From contig NZ_JAMBOB010000002.1 of NCBI RefSeq assembly GCF_023715415.1, positions 558,001 through 622,000 on the forward strand: a stretch of DNA of 64,000 nt. The letters are read 5' to 3'. Of the stretch, positions 1 through 7,674 are shown piece after piece. Both the position numbers and the translations under genes were made by a program. The stretch comes from Neobacillus niacini. Lineage in GTDB: Bacteria > Bacillota > Bacilli > Bacillales > Cytobacillaceae. How positions within the stretch are numbered: the stretch's first letter is position 1; each line of letters opens with the position of its first letter. The notes below the pieces were generated by a model. The model was not told the DNA's origin, ran no database searches, and saw only the letters and a program-made list of their open reading frames with translations.

Positions 1-2
1 AA

Positions 3-491
3 ATTCATACACCATTTGGAAGAGTATACGAGGATTTTAATGTAGATGATGTAATCATGCACTGGCCAGGAAGAACCATTACGGAAGCGGATGATATGAT
101 GTTCAGTCTGCTTGCTCTTAATCAGCATCCCCTCCACATCGACGCACATTATGCATCCAAAACTCAATTTAAACAGAATCTAGTAAATGGAACACTTGTC
201 TTTTCTGTAGCGGTCGGTATGACCGTAAATGATATTAGCGGTGCTGCCATTGCGATGCTTGAATATGAAAATATCAAACATTTAAAGCCTACATTTCGAG
301 GAGATACCCTTTATGGAAGAACAAGGATTCTAGACAAGTGGGAAACGAGTAAAAATGATCGCGGTATTGTCTATGTTGAAACCATCATTAGCAACCAAAG
401 GGAAGAAGATGTGATGAGCTATAAACGGAAACTATTAGTGCCAAAGCGTGAGTTTGCGCCGCGTCCAAATACACACCGCAATCATTCATAA
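3..491 (+). CDS. MaoC-type (R)-specific enoyl-CoA hydratase, 5' end outside window
   Basis: Hot-dog-fold hydratase of the MaoC family, which adds water to an enoyl-CoA double bond. The frame is open back to base 3 and reads IHTPFGRVYEDFNVDDVI before the first ATG at 57, so the gene starts upstream of the window and 57 is an internal Met. FGRVYEDF and HWPGRTITEAD, followed by HPLHIDAHYA, are typical of MaoC proteins acting on branched or dicarboxylic acyl-CoAs. It lies 26 bp before a class III CoA-transferase and is followed by a CitE-like lyase. That trio resembles known itaconate or mesaconate degradation sets (CoA-transferase, hydratase, lyase). Family is clear; the exact substrate is inference. 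Confidence 0.85.
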   Translation: MHTPFGRVYEDFNVDDVIMHWPGRTITEADDMMFSLLALNQHPLHIDAHYASKTQFKQNLVNGTLVFSVAVGMTVNDISGAAIAMLEYENIKHLKPTFRGDTLYGRTRILDKWETSKNDRGIVYVETIISNQREEDVMSYKRKLLVPKREFAPRPNTHRNHS

Positions 492-517
492 GAGTCCTGT
501 AAACGGGAGGGGAAAAG

Positions 518-1705
518 ATGAGACCATTAGAAGGGATGAGAATCATTGCTGTCGAACAATACGGGGCAGGACCTTATGCCACGCTTCATCTGGCTGATTT
601 AGGAGCTGAAATCATCAAGATTGAAGATCCTAGTACGAAAGGTGAGGTTTCTAGAACAGTAATTCCTTATGCGGAAAATAACGACAGTTTATTTTTCCAA
701 TCATTGAATCGTAATAAAAAGAGTATTTCCTTGAATTTGAAATCAGAAGAAGGCAGGAAAATCTTTGAGGATCTCGTAAAGAAATCAGATGCTGTTTTCA
801 ATAATCTTAGAGGCGATGTTCCTGAAAAGCTAAAGATAAACTATGAGCACCTTAAACACTTAAATCCTAAAATTGTCACCTGTTCATTATCAGGATTCGG
901 TACATGGGGATCAATGAAGAAGGAACCTGCCTACGATTACTTGCTGCAGGCGATGAATGGGCATATGAGTCTAACGGGAGAACCAGGCGGTCCGCCATCT
1001 AAATATGGGCTTTCTATCATAGACTTTTCCACGGGAATGATGGCAGCTTTAGGATTAATGGTAGGGATTTACCAGGCGCAAAACCATGGGGTAGGCTCAG
1101 ATGTAGATGTTAGTTTATTTGATACCTCTTTATCCGTATTAAACTATCTTGCCATTTGGCATTTAAATAAAGGTTACGAACCGGTAAGAACAGCAAACTC
1201 TGCCCATCCTACTCTTGTTCCGTCACAACAGTTTCCAACTAAGGATGGGTATGTGGTAGTGATGTGTAATAAAGAAAAGTTTTTCCCAATCTTGTGCGAT
1301 GGTTTAGAAGCACCAGAGCTGGCAGATGATGAACGCTATAAAAACTTCCAATCCCGCTTTAACAATAAGGAAGAACTATTAGACAAGCTAGTGTCTTTAT
1401 TTAAGAAGCAGACAACACATTATTGGCTGGAAAAACTAAAGGGAAAGGTTCCAATCGCACCAGTGAACACGGTACAAGAAGCATTAAGGCAGCCACTCGT
1501 CGAGGAAAGAAATATGATTGTGGAAGTAGATACCCCGACCTTTGGGAATGTGAAAATGGTGGGCACTCCTATTAAACTATCGAATGATCAGCCGGACTAT
1601 GTGGCCGGTCCAAGCTTAGGCCAGCAGAATGAAGATATTTATAGAGGTTTACTGGGGTATAGTTCTGAATATATCGAACTGTTAAAGAGTAAAGAAATTA
1701 TTTAA
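518..1705 (+). CDS. CaiB/BaiF family (class III) CoA-transferase
   Basis: Moves CoA between carboxylic acids, here probably activating an imported acid for the neighbouring hydratase and lyase. The length, 395 aa, is normal for the family. The start ATG follows GGGAGGGG with good spacing. Visible landmarks are the N-terminal Rossmann-like part (VEQYGAGPYATLHLADLGAE), SLNRNKKSI, YDYLLQAMNG near residue 140, and IIDFSTGMM, which places an Asp at residue 169, matching the catalytic Asp169 of Frc and CaiB. The gene sits between a MaoC hydratase and a CitE-like lyase, so a succinyl-CoA:dicarboxylate (itaconate- or mesaconate-like) transferase is a reasonable guess. Sequence alone does not fix donor or acceptor. 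Confidence 0.88.
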   Translation: MRPLEGMRIIAVEQYGAGPYATLHLADLGAEIIKIEDPSTKGEVSRTVIPYAENNDSLFFQSLNRNKKSISLNLKSEEGRKIFEDLVKKSDAVFNNLRGDVPEKLKINYEHLKHLNPKIVTCSLSGFGTWGSMKKEPAYDYLLQAMNGHMSLTGEPGGPPSKYGLSIIDFSTGMMAALGLMVGIYQAQNHGVGSDVDVSLFDTSLSVLNYLAIWHLNKGYEPVRTANSAHPTLVPSQQFPTKDGYVVVMCNKEKFFPILCDGLEAPELADDERYKNFQSRFNNKEELLDKLVSLFKKQTTHYWLEKLKGKVPIAPVNTVQEALRQPLVEERNMIVEVDTPTFGNVKMVGTPIKLSNDQPDYVAGPSLGQQNEDIYRGLLGYSSEYIELLKSKEII

Positions 1706-1709
1706 ATTT

Positions 1710-1748
1710 TTAGAGGGGTAGATACTTAATTTTCTACTCCTCTTTTTT
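1710..1748 (+). terminator. Terminator-like hairpin inside the hydratase/transferase/lyase set
   Basis: AGAGGGGTAG pairs with CTACTCCTCT (one G-U) around a 12-nt loop and is followed by T6. It lies between the CoA-transferase stop and the ribosome binding site of the lyase gene, so the lyase is probably expressed at a reduced level or from readthrough. Confidence 0.7.
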
Positions 1749-1763
1749 AAGGAGATGAACATT

Positions 1764-2582
1764 TTGGGAGAGGTTTATTTATTTGCTCCTGGTAACAGTG
1801 AAAAAAAGATACACAAGGCCTTAAATCTTCATACGGATGCTGTCATTATTGATCTGGAGGATTCCGTTACATCGAATGAAAAAGAGATGGCTAGAAATTT
1901 GGTTTACTCACTCCTCAAAACAGATGTAACGTTTCGTTCTAAAATATACGTTAGAATTAATTCAATTAAAACACAGTGGTTTTTTGAGGATTTGAACATG
2001 GTGAATGAATTAAAAAGAGTTGACGGAATCATGATTCCAAAGAGTGAGGATAAAACATCCATTTCATTAGCAGCAGAACTCCTAAATAAGAATGTAGAAA
2101 TCATTCCGTTAATCGAATCAGCTGCAGGAGTAATGAATATAAGAACGATTTTAAGCAGCGATCAAGCAGTCGATAGAGTGGCGTTTGGTTCCGTTGATTT
2201 TGCTTTGGATATTGGCGTAGATTGGTCTGTGGAGGGAACAGAACGTGCATACGCCATGTCAAAATTGGTGCTGGCATCGAGAGCGGCAGGAGTGAATCCG
2301 CCTATTGATGCGGTGTTTCCTATCATTGATGATAGGGAGAGTTTTATAAAAGATACCCAAAAGGGTAAGCAAACCGGATTTAATGGAAAAATGGTCATAC
2401 ACCCTAAACAAATTGATTGGGTGAAAGAAGTGTATACACCTTCGAAAAAGCAGCTCGAATGGAGCAGGAAAGTCATTGATGTCTTTGAATCATCAGCTCA
2501 TTCCGGTGCCATTGATTTAGAAGGAAAGTTAATTGATCGTCCTGTCTATTTGCTAGCCAAGAGATTAATCAAATCCAGTTAA
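1764..2582 (+). CDS. HpcH/HpaI aldolase, CitE-like acyl-CoA lyase
   Basis: TIM-barrel lyase of the CitE/malyl-CoA/citramalyl-CoA lyase group, which splits a 3-hydroxyacyl-CoA into acetyl- or propionyl-CoA and a 2-oxoacid. Seen: VIIDLEDSV, the Arg of YVRIN, the metal-ligand Glu in IPLIESAAG, the Asp in AFGSVDFALDIG, and GKMVIHPKQI near the C-terminus. Length is about 272 aa, similar to CitE-like proteins. I chose TTG at 1764 because AAGGAG (1749-1754) is 9 nt upstream; the ATG at 1755 touches that site and is unlikely. With the hydratase and CoA-transferase it would complete an acid to acyl-CoA plus oxoacid route. The substrate (citramalyl-, methylmalyl- or malyl-CoA) is undecided. Confidence 0.85.
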   Translation: MGEVYLFAPGNSEKKIHKALNLHTDAVIIDLEDSVTSNEKEMARNLVYSLLKTDVTFRSKIYVRINSIKTQWFFEDLNMVNELKRVDGIMIPKSEDKTSISLAAELLNKNVEIIPLIESAAGVMNIRTILSSDQAVDRVAFGSVDFALDIGVDWSVEGTERAYAMSKLVLASRAAGVNPPIDAVFPIIDDRESFIKDTQKGKQTGFNGKMVIHPKQIDWVKEVYTPSKKQLEWSRKVIDVFESSAHSGAIDLEGKLIDRPVYLLAKRLIKSS

Positions 2583-2583
2583 C

Positions 2584-2638
2584 AAAAAAAGCGCCTATAT
2601 CCCAGCTCGTTTAAGAGCAATGGTATAGACGCTTTTCT
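2584..2638. terminator. Bidirectional terminator between convergent operons
   Basis: AAAAGCG and CGCTTTT form the outer arms, with inner pairing of CTATA with TATAG and of GCTC with GAGC. A-tract and T-tract flank both sides, so it can end the plus-strand lyase transcript and the minus-strand HyuB transcript. Confidence 0.7.
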
Positions 2639-2640
2639 AT

Positions 2641-4413
2641 TTAATTGGATACTTCTATACTAGCAGAAATGGGGCGGAGTTTTTTCGTTTCCTTTAAATC
2701 AACCTCTTTACCTTTAATCACCACTCCATAATCCTCTCGTGCCTGCGTTAAGCTGATTAACCCATCTAAGTAGTCATTCAAGACTTTATCGATATCCCGT
2801 TCCATTGGATCCCCATATCCACCGCTGGTTACGCCATAGATGACAAGACGTTCACCTTTCTCAAAAGTTGCCGCATTATTCTTAGAGTATAATTTTTCCT
2901 TTTCACCATTTAAATGGATTTTATAAAAGGCTCCAGGTGTACCTGGCTTGCCGCCATGTACCCCAGGCGGCGGATCAATTTCGCTATGGCGTTCCGATTC
3001 CGTTGTAATAACAGATGGAGTCAAAAATTCATACTCACGGACAGCGCTGGTACCACCGCGGTATTTGCCAGCACCAAATTTCTCTTCGATTAACTCATAC
3101 CGATAAAAACGAAACGGAAGGTGCAGCTCAAGCTCTTCGATTGGCTGATTCTTAATGTTTGCGGATAAACAGTCAACCGCATCCATTCCATCCTTGCCAG
3201 GTCTGCCCCCATAGGAGCCCTCATCTACTTCAATCGTAATCCAGTAGTCACCATTTTCATACGTTCCGCTCATATACATCCCGTTCAATTGGGCGCTATT
3301 TCCGGCAGTAGCACGGTCCGGCATGACAGGGGCTAATGCCTGAAGGATTAGGTCAGCCACACGATTGGCAGGACAGAAGCGGATTTGGGTAGCCACAGGG
3401 AACTTAGGATTAAAAATCGTTCCTTCTGGCGCTACCACTGTAATAGGGCGAAATCCCCCAGAGTTTGCAGGAATATATTTATCTGTCAAATAAGTGTCCA
3501 AAAGCAGCGATCTAAATAAGCTGTATACCGCTACGCACGTACTTCCTTCAAATGGGGTGTTTAGTGCATTTGGTCTTTGCGGTGGTGCTTCAGATAAATC
3601 CACCGTAATGTTACTGCCTTCCACAATAACTTTTACACCAATTTTTTCAGGCTGATCACGATGAATGCCATCATCATCCAGATAGCCTGCAGCGTAATAT
3701 TCCCCATCTGGGATCTTTTCAATTTCAGCCCGGAGCATTCTTTCTGAATAATTAATAAGCTCTCCAGAATACAACTTAATCGTATCAAGTCCATACTTAT
3801 CGATCAATTGTGTATATCGCTTCACGCCATATTGAGCAGCAGCAACCTGGCATTTTAAATCGCCAATGACTTCTCTAGGGGCACGAGTGTTTCCTTCGAT
3901 AAAATGCCACATGTCATCACATTTGACACCTGCTTTATAGAGGAAATTAGCATTGAAAATTCTACCCTCCGCAAACATATCAAAGAGATTCATAGAACCG
4001 CCAGGCTGAGCCCCGCCAATATCAAGAGCATGAGCCGTATTTCCTGCGAAACCTACTAGTTCACCTTGATAAAAAATAGGGGCTATGACACCTAAATCCA
4101 GGGAGTGGCTGGCTCCTAAATAAGGATGATTATGAATTAATACATCACCAGGCTGCAGTTGTACGCCGCGTTCCTTTAACGTTTTTAACGCTCCGCGCGT
4201 ATATGCGACTAAAGAACCAACATGGAAAGGAGTGTTATCTGATTCAGCAATTTCTTCCCCGTCAATATTAAGGATTGCACAGCCCATATCCTCAGATTCA
4301 CGTATGATGACGGAATAGGAACTGCGTACCAGCTGATAGGCCATCTCTTTCGCAATACTATCAAGTTCACCGCCAATGATTTGCAATAGCACCGGATCAA
4401 GGGTTTTGCTCAT
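2641..4413 (-). CDS. Hydantoinase B / oxoprolinase beta-type subunit
   Basis: HyuB-family subunit of an ATP-dependent hydantoinase, oxoprolinase or acetone-carboxylase-like enzyme. Length, 590 aa, is typical. Recognisable stretches are DPVLLQIIGGELDSIAKEMA at the N-terminus, GDVLIHNHPYLGASHSLDLG, PGGSMNLFDMFAEG and the Gly-rich tail SGGYGDPMERD. Its ATG overlaps the HyuA stop (TAATG), so the two are translationally coupled, as expected for subunits of one complex. It is the last gene of the nitrilase-HyuA-HyuB operon. The family includes N-methylhydantoinase, 5-oxoprolinase, caprolactamase and acetophenone carboxylase, and which of these applies cannot be read from the sequence. Confidence 0.92.
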   Translation of the reverse strand: MSKTLDPVLLQIIGGELDSIAKEMAYQLVRSSYSVIIRESEDMGCAILNIDGEEIAESDNTPFHVGSLVAYTRGALKTLKERGVQLQPGDVLIHNHPYLGASHSLDLGVIAPIFYQGELVGFAGNTAHALDIGGAQPGGSMNLFDMFAEGRIFNANFLYKAGVKCDDMWHFIEGNTRAPREVIGDLKCQVAAAQYGVKRYTQLIDKYGLDTIKLYSGELINYSERMLRAEIEKIPDGEYYAAGYLDDDGIHRDQPEKIGVKVIVEGSNITVDLSEAPPQRPNALNTPFEGSTCVAVYSLFRSLLLDTYLTDKYIPANSGGFRPITVVAPEGTIFNPKFPVATQIRFCPANRVADLILQALAPVMPDRATAGNSAQLNGMYMSGTYENGDYWITIEVDEGSYGGRPGKDGMDAVDCLSANIKNQPIEELELHLPFRFYRYELIEEKFGAGKYRGGTSAVREYEFLTPSVITTESERHSEIDPPPGVHGGKPGTPGAFYKIHLNGEKEKLYSKNNAATFEKGERLVIYGVTSGGYGDPMERDIDKVLNDYLDGLISLTQAREDYGVVIKGKEVDLKETKKLRPISASIEVSN

Positions 4414-6488
4414 TATGAAATCACTCCTTTTCTCGTTAATTTAATAGTAGAATCATATAAAACTTCACCCTGCCAATTTGGATTGATGACAACCGTACTA
4501 TCTAATCCATTGATAATCGCTGGTCCTTCTAAAATATAACCCTTCGGTAAATCGACTCTTTCATATTGAGACACCTCGTAATCCTGATAATTTTTTGGTG
4601 TCCCAAAGACCGCATTTGTTACTTTTGTTGGAACAACAGCATGTTGAGTATCGTCCGCATGGGGAACCTCCAAATCAGGCATCACGCCCACAGTACGAAC
4701 ACGCAGATTAATAATTTCAATTGGGTTTCCTTCGAATGCAAATCCATAGGTTTCATGGTGAGTTGTATCAAATTTTTGTTGAATTTCTTCACGCCAATAT
4801 TCGTTGAATCCATGAAATTCAATCGATAATTCATATCCTTGGCCGGCATAACGGCAATCCATTTGCAAAAGGGTAACGGTGTCACGTTTTTCCTTGCCCT
4901 GCTGGCTATCCTTTGAGATTTGCAGCTCCGCTTCGATCTGCATTTCACGGTAATATTGGTTAATGCGTGATTCCTCTGCCGAATCAAGCAGCACGCCAAT
5001 CGTACGAATATAATCAAATTTTAAATCGGTGGATAATAGCCCCATCGCCGAAGTAATACCAGGTGCAGGAGGGACGAGAATCGTTGGGATATCCAGGGCA
5101 TCTGCCACATCACAGCCGTGAAGAGGGCCGGCCCCGCCAAAGGCAACCAGTGCGAATTCCCGAGGGTCATAGCCTCTTTGGATGGAGTGGATCCGAATGG
5201 CCTTAACCATGTTGGCATTCATAATTTCAAGGGTGGAAAGGGAAGCCTCTTTTAAATCCATATTAAATGGTTCGCAAATTGAGCAACTCATCGCTTCCTC
5301 AGATAATTGCTTTTGAAGCTTGATTCTGCCGCCAAGGAAATTATTTGGATCAATTCTGCCCAAAATCACATTGGCGTCTGTAACGGTAGCTTCTGTTCCG
5401 CCGCGTTTATAACAGGCAGGACCCGGTTCGGCACCTGCACTTCTTGGTCCAACGTTAAAACCGCCGCCACTGTCTGCCCAGGCAATACTTCCTCCGCCAG
5501 CACCAATGGAGATAACATCCAGTTGTGGAAATAAGACTGGATAACCGGCGATTTGGCAGTTTTGGAAATTGATTTCTAATAACTGCTCCGGTATGACTGT
5601 AATATCAGCAGATGTACCACCGATATCAAGACCGATTAATTTCGTGTGATTATGGAGATTCCCAATAAATTGTGTCCCAATAACACCTGCAGCCGGTCCG
5701 GACATAAGAGTGGAAACTGGTTTTTCAGAAACACCGTCGATACCACTGATCCCGCCGTTTGACTGCATGATTAAAATTTCAGCGCCACAGCCGATTTCCT
5801 TTAAGCCTTTTTCAAGTGATTTCATATAGGATCTCATTTTTGGTTTTGTAAAAGCATTAATGGCTGTGGTAGTAAACCTTTCAAACTCCCGGTATTGAGA
5901 AATCACTTCGTGTGACAAGGATATTTCAGCTTCTGGATAATATTCAGTGATCAGCTCGCCAACACGTTTTTCATGAATTGGATTCAAAAAGGAAAATAAG
6001 AATGCTACCGCAATGGATTTTACACCATCAGCTTTGAGCTCCTTGATGGCTTCAATGACATCGCTTTCATTTAAGGGGACAAAAATGTCTCCTGGTGGAA
6101 TAATCCTTTCTCTGACTACTTTTCGATGTTTTCTCTCAATTAGTGGTTTTACTTGGAAGGGGATATCTTGCATGATTGAAAAATTGTGAGGGCGTCTGTG
6201 TCTGCCAATATGCAAAATATCTCTAAAACCCATGGTTGTAATGAGTCCAGTTTTAGAACCTTCATGCTCAATCAGTGCATTCGTAGCTACTGTAGTGCCG
6301 TGTAAAAACATATCAATATCGCTCGGCTGAATGCCAGCTTTATCACAAATCTCTTTTACACCTTGAATAATACCGATAGATTGATCGGCTTTTGTCGATG
6401 GAACCTTATGGTAAACATGTTTTTGACCCACACCTGTGAGAATTAAGTCGGTATTTGTGCCGCCAACATCTACTCCAACTCTAATCAT
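4413..6488 (-). CDS. Hydantoinase A / oxoprolinase alpha-type subunit
   Basis: ATP-binding HyuA subunit, 691 aa, partner of the HyuB subunit next door. It has the ASKHA-type start RVGVDVGGTNTDLIL, FLHGTTVATNALIEHEG, MQSNGGISG, LMSGPAAGVIG, IGLDIGGTSADI and IGAGGGSIAW. These are the phosphate-binding and substrate signatures of the family. The start ATG follows AAGGAGG by 6 nt. The gene begins 11 bp after the nitrilase stop and overlaps HyuB by 1 nt. Known members open cyclic amides or carboxylate ketones with ATP hydrolysis. The neighbouring amidohydrolase suggests a cyclic amide or ureide whose opened product is then deamidated, but that order is inference. Confidence 0.93.
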   Translation of the reverse strand: MIRVGVDVGGTNTDLILTGVGQKHVYHKVPSTKADQSIGIIQGVKEICDKAGIQPSDIDMFLHGTTVATNALIEHEGSKTGLITTMGFRDILHIGRHRRPHNFSIMQDIPFQVKPLIERKHRKVVRERIIPPGDIFVPLNESDVIEAIKELKADGVKSIAVAFLFSFLNPIHEKRVGELITEYYPEAEISLSHEVISQYREFERFTTTAINAFTKPKMRSYMKSLEKGLKEIGCGAEILIMQSNGGISGIDGVSEKPVSTLMSGPAAGVIGTQFIGNLHNHTKLIGLDIGGTSADITVIPEQLLEINFQNCQIAGYPVLFPQLDVISIGAGGGSIAWADSGGGFNVGPRSAGAEPGPACYKRGGTEATVTDANVILGRIDPNNFLGGRIKLQKQLSEEAMSCSICEPFNMDLKEASLSTLEIMNANMVKAIRIHSIQRGYDPREFALVAFGGAGPLHGCDVADALDIPTILVPPAPGITSAMGLLSTDLKFDYIRTIGVLLDSAEESRINQYYREMQIEAELQISKDSQQGKEKRDTVTLLQMDCRYAGQGYELSIEFHGFNEYWREEIQQKFDTTHHETYGFAFEGNPIEIINLRVRTVGVMPDLEVPHADDTQHAVVPTKVTNAVFGTPKNYQDYEVSQYERVDLPKGYILEGPAIINGLDSTVVINPNWQGEVLYDSTIKLTRKGVIS

Positions 6489-6499
6489 CGTAACCCTCC

Positions 6500-7393
6500 T
6501 TATACCCTTTGATAGTTATTTAGATATTTTTTATAAATTTCTGGCTTTCTTTCATTATTCCAATCAATTCGTGCTTTGCTGCTCGTTACTAGAGAAAGGT
6601 CGATGTCTCCAACAAGATAGGACCATTCTTGGTCATTCATTTGTGTAATGACCGTTCCAAAAGGGTCAATTAAGCAGCTATTTCCAAAATGGTGTCTCTC
6701 AGAAGGTTCACCATGTATTTGTTCGTTCCCCGCTTTATTTACGCCCATAACAAATACATTGTTCTCCATTGCTCGTATTTGCAATTCTTTTACGTACATA
6801 TCCTTTCTAAAACCAAAGGTAGCGGTTGGAACAATGACTAAATTTGCACCCTGCACCGTAAGGGTTTTCCATGCTTCAGGAAACGATCGGTCAAAGCAAA
6901 TTAAGATTCCCACTTTCATTCCATTATCAAGAGTAAAAACAGGAAACTCTTTACCGCCGCCGCCAAATTGTTCAAAGTAGTATTTCTCATCAGTAGAAAG
7001 ACTAGGACTGTCCACTTTTGGCAAATGGACCTTTCGATATCTGCCAATCAATCCTTTTGTTGGAGAACAAATAAAGGCGGTATTATAATAGTTTGTTTGT
7101 CCATTTTCCTCCGCTTTTTCAAATAATGTACCTAAAATATGAACGTCATACGTTACGGCCATTTCGGTAACTTTTTTTACAGTAGAGCCGTTGATGGTTT
7201 CTGCGTACGAGAAAAATTTTTCATCTTGGAGCACACCAAAATAGGGTGCTGTCATAAGCTCTGAATAGGATATGAGATAGGGCTTATCTCTTAAAATGAG
7301 TTCCTCCGTTTTTTTGGCAAGGATGGCCCAGTTTTTTTCATAGCTTCCGGGATATGAACCAATTTGCAATCCAGCAACTTTAATTTTATGCAA
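6500..7393 (-). CDS. Carbon-nitrogen hydrolase (nitrilase superfamily)
   Basis: About 297 aa with the Glu-Lys-Cys triad of the superfamily: Glu in SYSELMTAPYFG, Lys in GRYRKVHLPK and Cys in GILICFDRSFPEAW. These enzymes hydrolyse amides, N-carbamoyl groups or nitriles, and the closest look is to N-carbamoyl-amine amidases. I chose TTG at 7393 (TTG at 7396 is also possible) because GGGAGGTG at 7400-7407 is correctly placed. An upstream TTG at 7423 falls at the predicted start of transcription and cannot be used. It is the first gene of a sigma-54-type operon with HyuA and HyuB. A role in clearing the ring-opened or N-carbamoyl product is plausible. Confidence 0.88.
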   Translation of the reverse strand: MHKIKVAGLQIGSYPGSYEKNWAILAKKTEELILRDKPYLISYSELMTAPYFGVLQDEKFFSYAETINGSTVKKVTEMAVTYDVHILGTLFEKAEENGQTNYYNTAFICSPTKGLIGRYRKVHLPKVDSPSLSTDEKYYFEQFGGGGKEFPVFTLDNGMKVGILICFDRSFPEAWKTLTVQGANLVIVPTATFGFRKDMYVKELQIRAMENNVFVMGVNKAGNEQIHGEPSERHHFGNSCLIDPFGTVITQMNDQEWSYLVGDIDLSLVTSSKARIDWNNERKPEIYKKYLNNYQRV

Positions 7394-7432
7394 CAATTTC
7401 ACCTCCCTTTTTAAAGTCCACAATCGTATAAT

Positions 7433-7448
7433 TGCAAGAATTGTGCCA
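7433..7448 (-). promoter_or_regulatory. Sigma-54 (-24/-12) promoter of nitrilase-hyuA-hyuB
   Basis: On the minus strand the site reads TGGCACAATTCTTGCA, an exact match to the consensus TGGCAC-N5-TTGCA with GG and GC ten bases apart. Transcription should start near 7422, just upstream of the nitrilase ribosome binding site. Confidence 0.9.
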
Positions 7449-7552
7449 TCTTCTAATTAATAGAAAAAAGAATATAGGATGGTTGTTTACAAGGATTAGA
7501 AAATGAACAGGGTCAAAATCCGGAGATGATTGTTAAATTTTTTAACACAACA

Positions 7553-7580
7553 TGAAACAAAAGGAACAAAATTTGAAACA
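7553..7580. promoter_or_regulatory. Candidate activator-binding repeats (TGAAACA x2)
   Basis: TGAAACA occurs at 7553-7559 and 7574-7580, exactly 21 bp (two helical turns) apart, about 105-130 bp upstream of the sigma-54 promoter. The same heptamer occurs twice upstream of the other sigma-54 promoter. This fits an enhancer for the bEBP encoded alongside, but is inferred only from the repetition. Confidence 0.45.
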
Positions 7581-7674
7581 ATACTATTCTGACTATTTTT
7601 AATATTGTGTTATTATTAAGTTAATAGAATTAATTGTTAAGGAAAAGTTGATGCAAAATAGGAGATGAGTAGAA

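Noticed and set aside
2162..2476. Open frames antisense to the CitE-like gene and similar antisense frames under HyuA, DctM, MFS, PepF and TRAP genes
   Set aside because: They mirror strong coding frames, lack ribosome sites and have no family features.
7394..7423. Longer N-terminus for the nitrilase-family enzyme
   Set aside because: Predicted transcription start is near 7422, and the ribosome site at 7400-7407 lies inside the extension.
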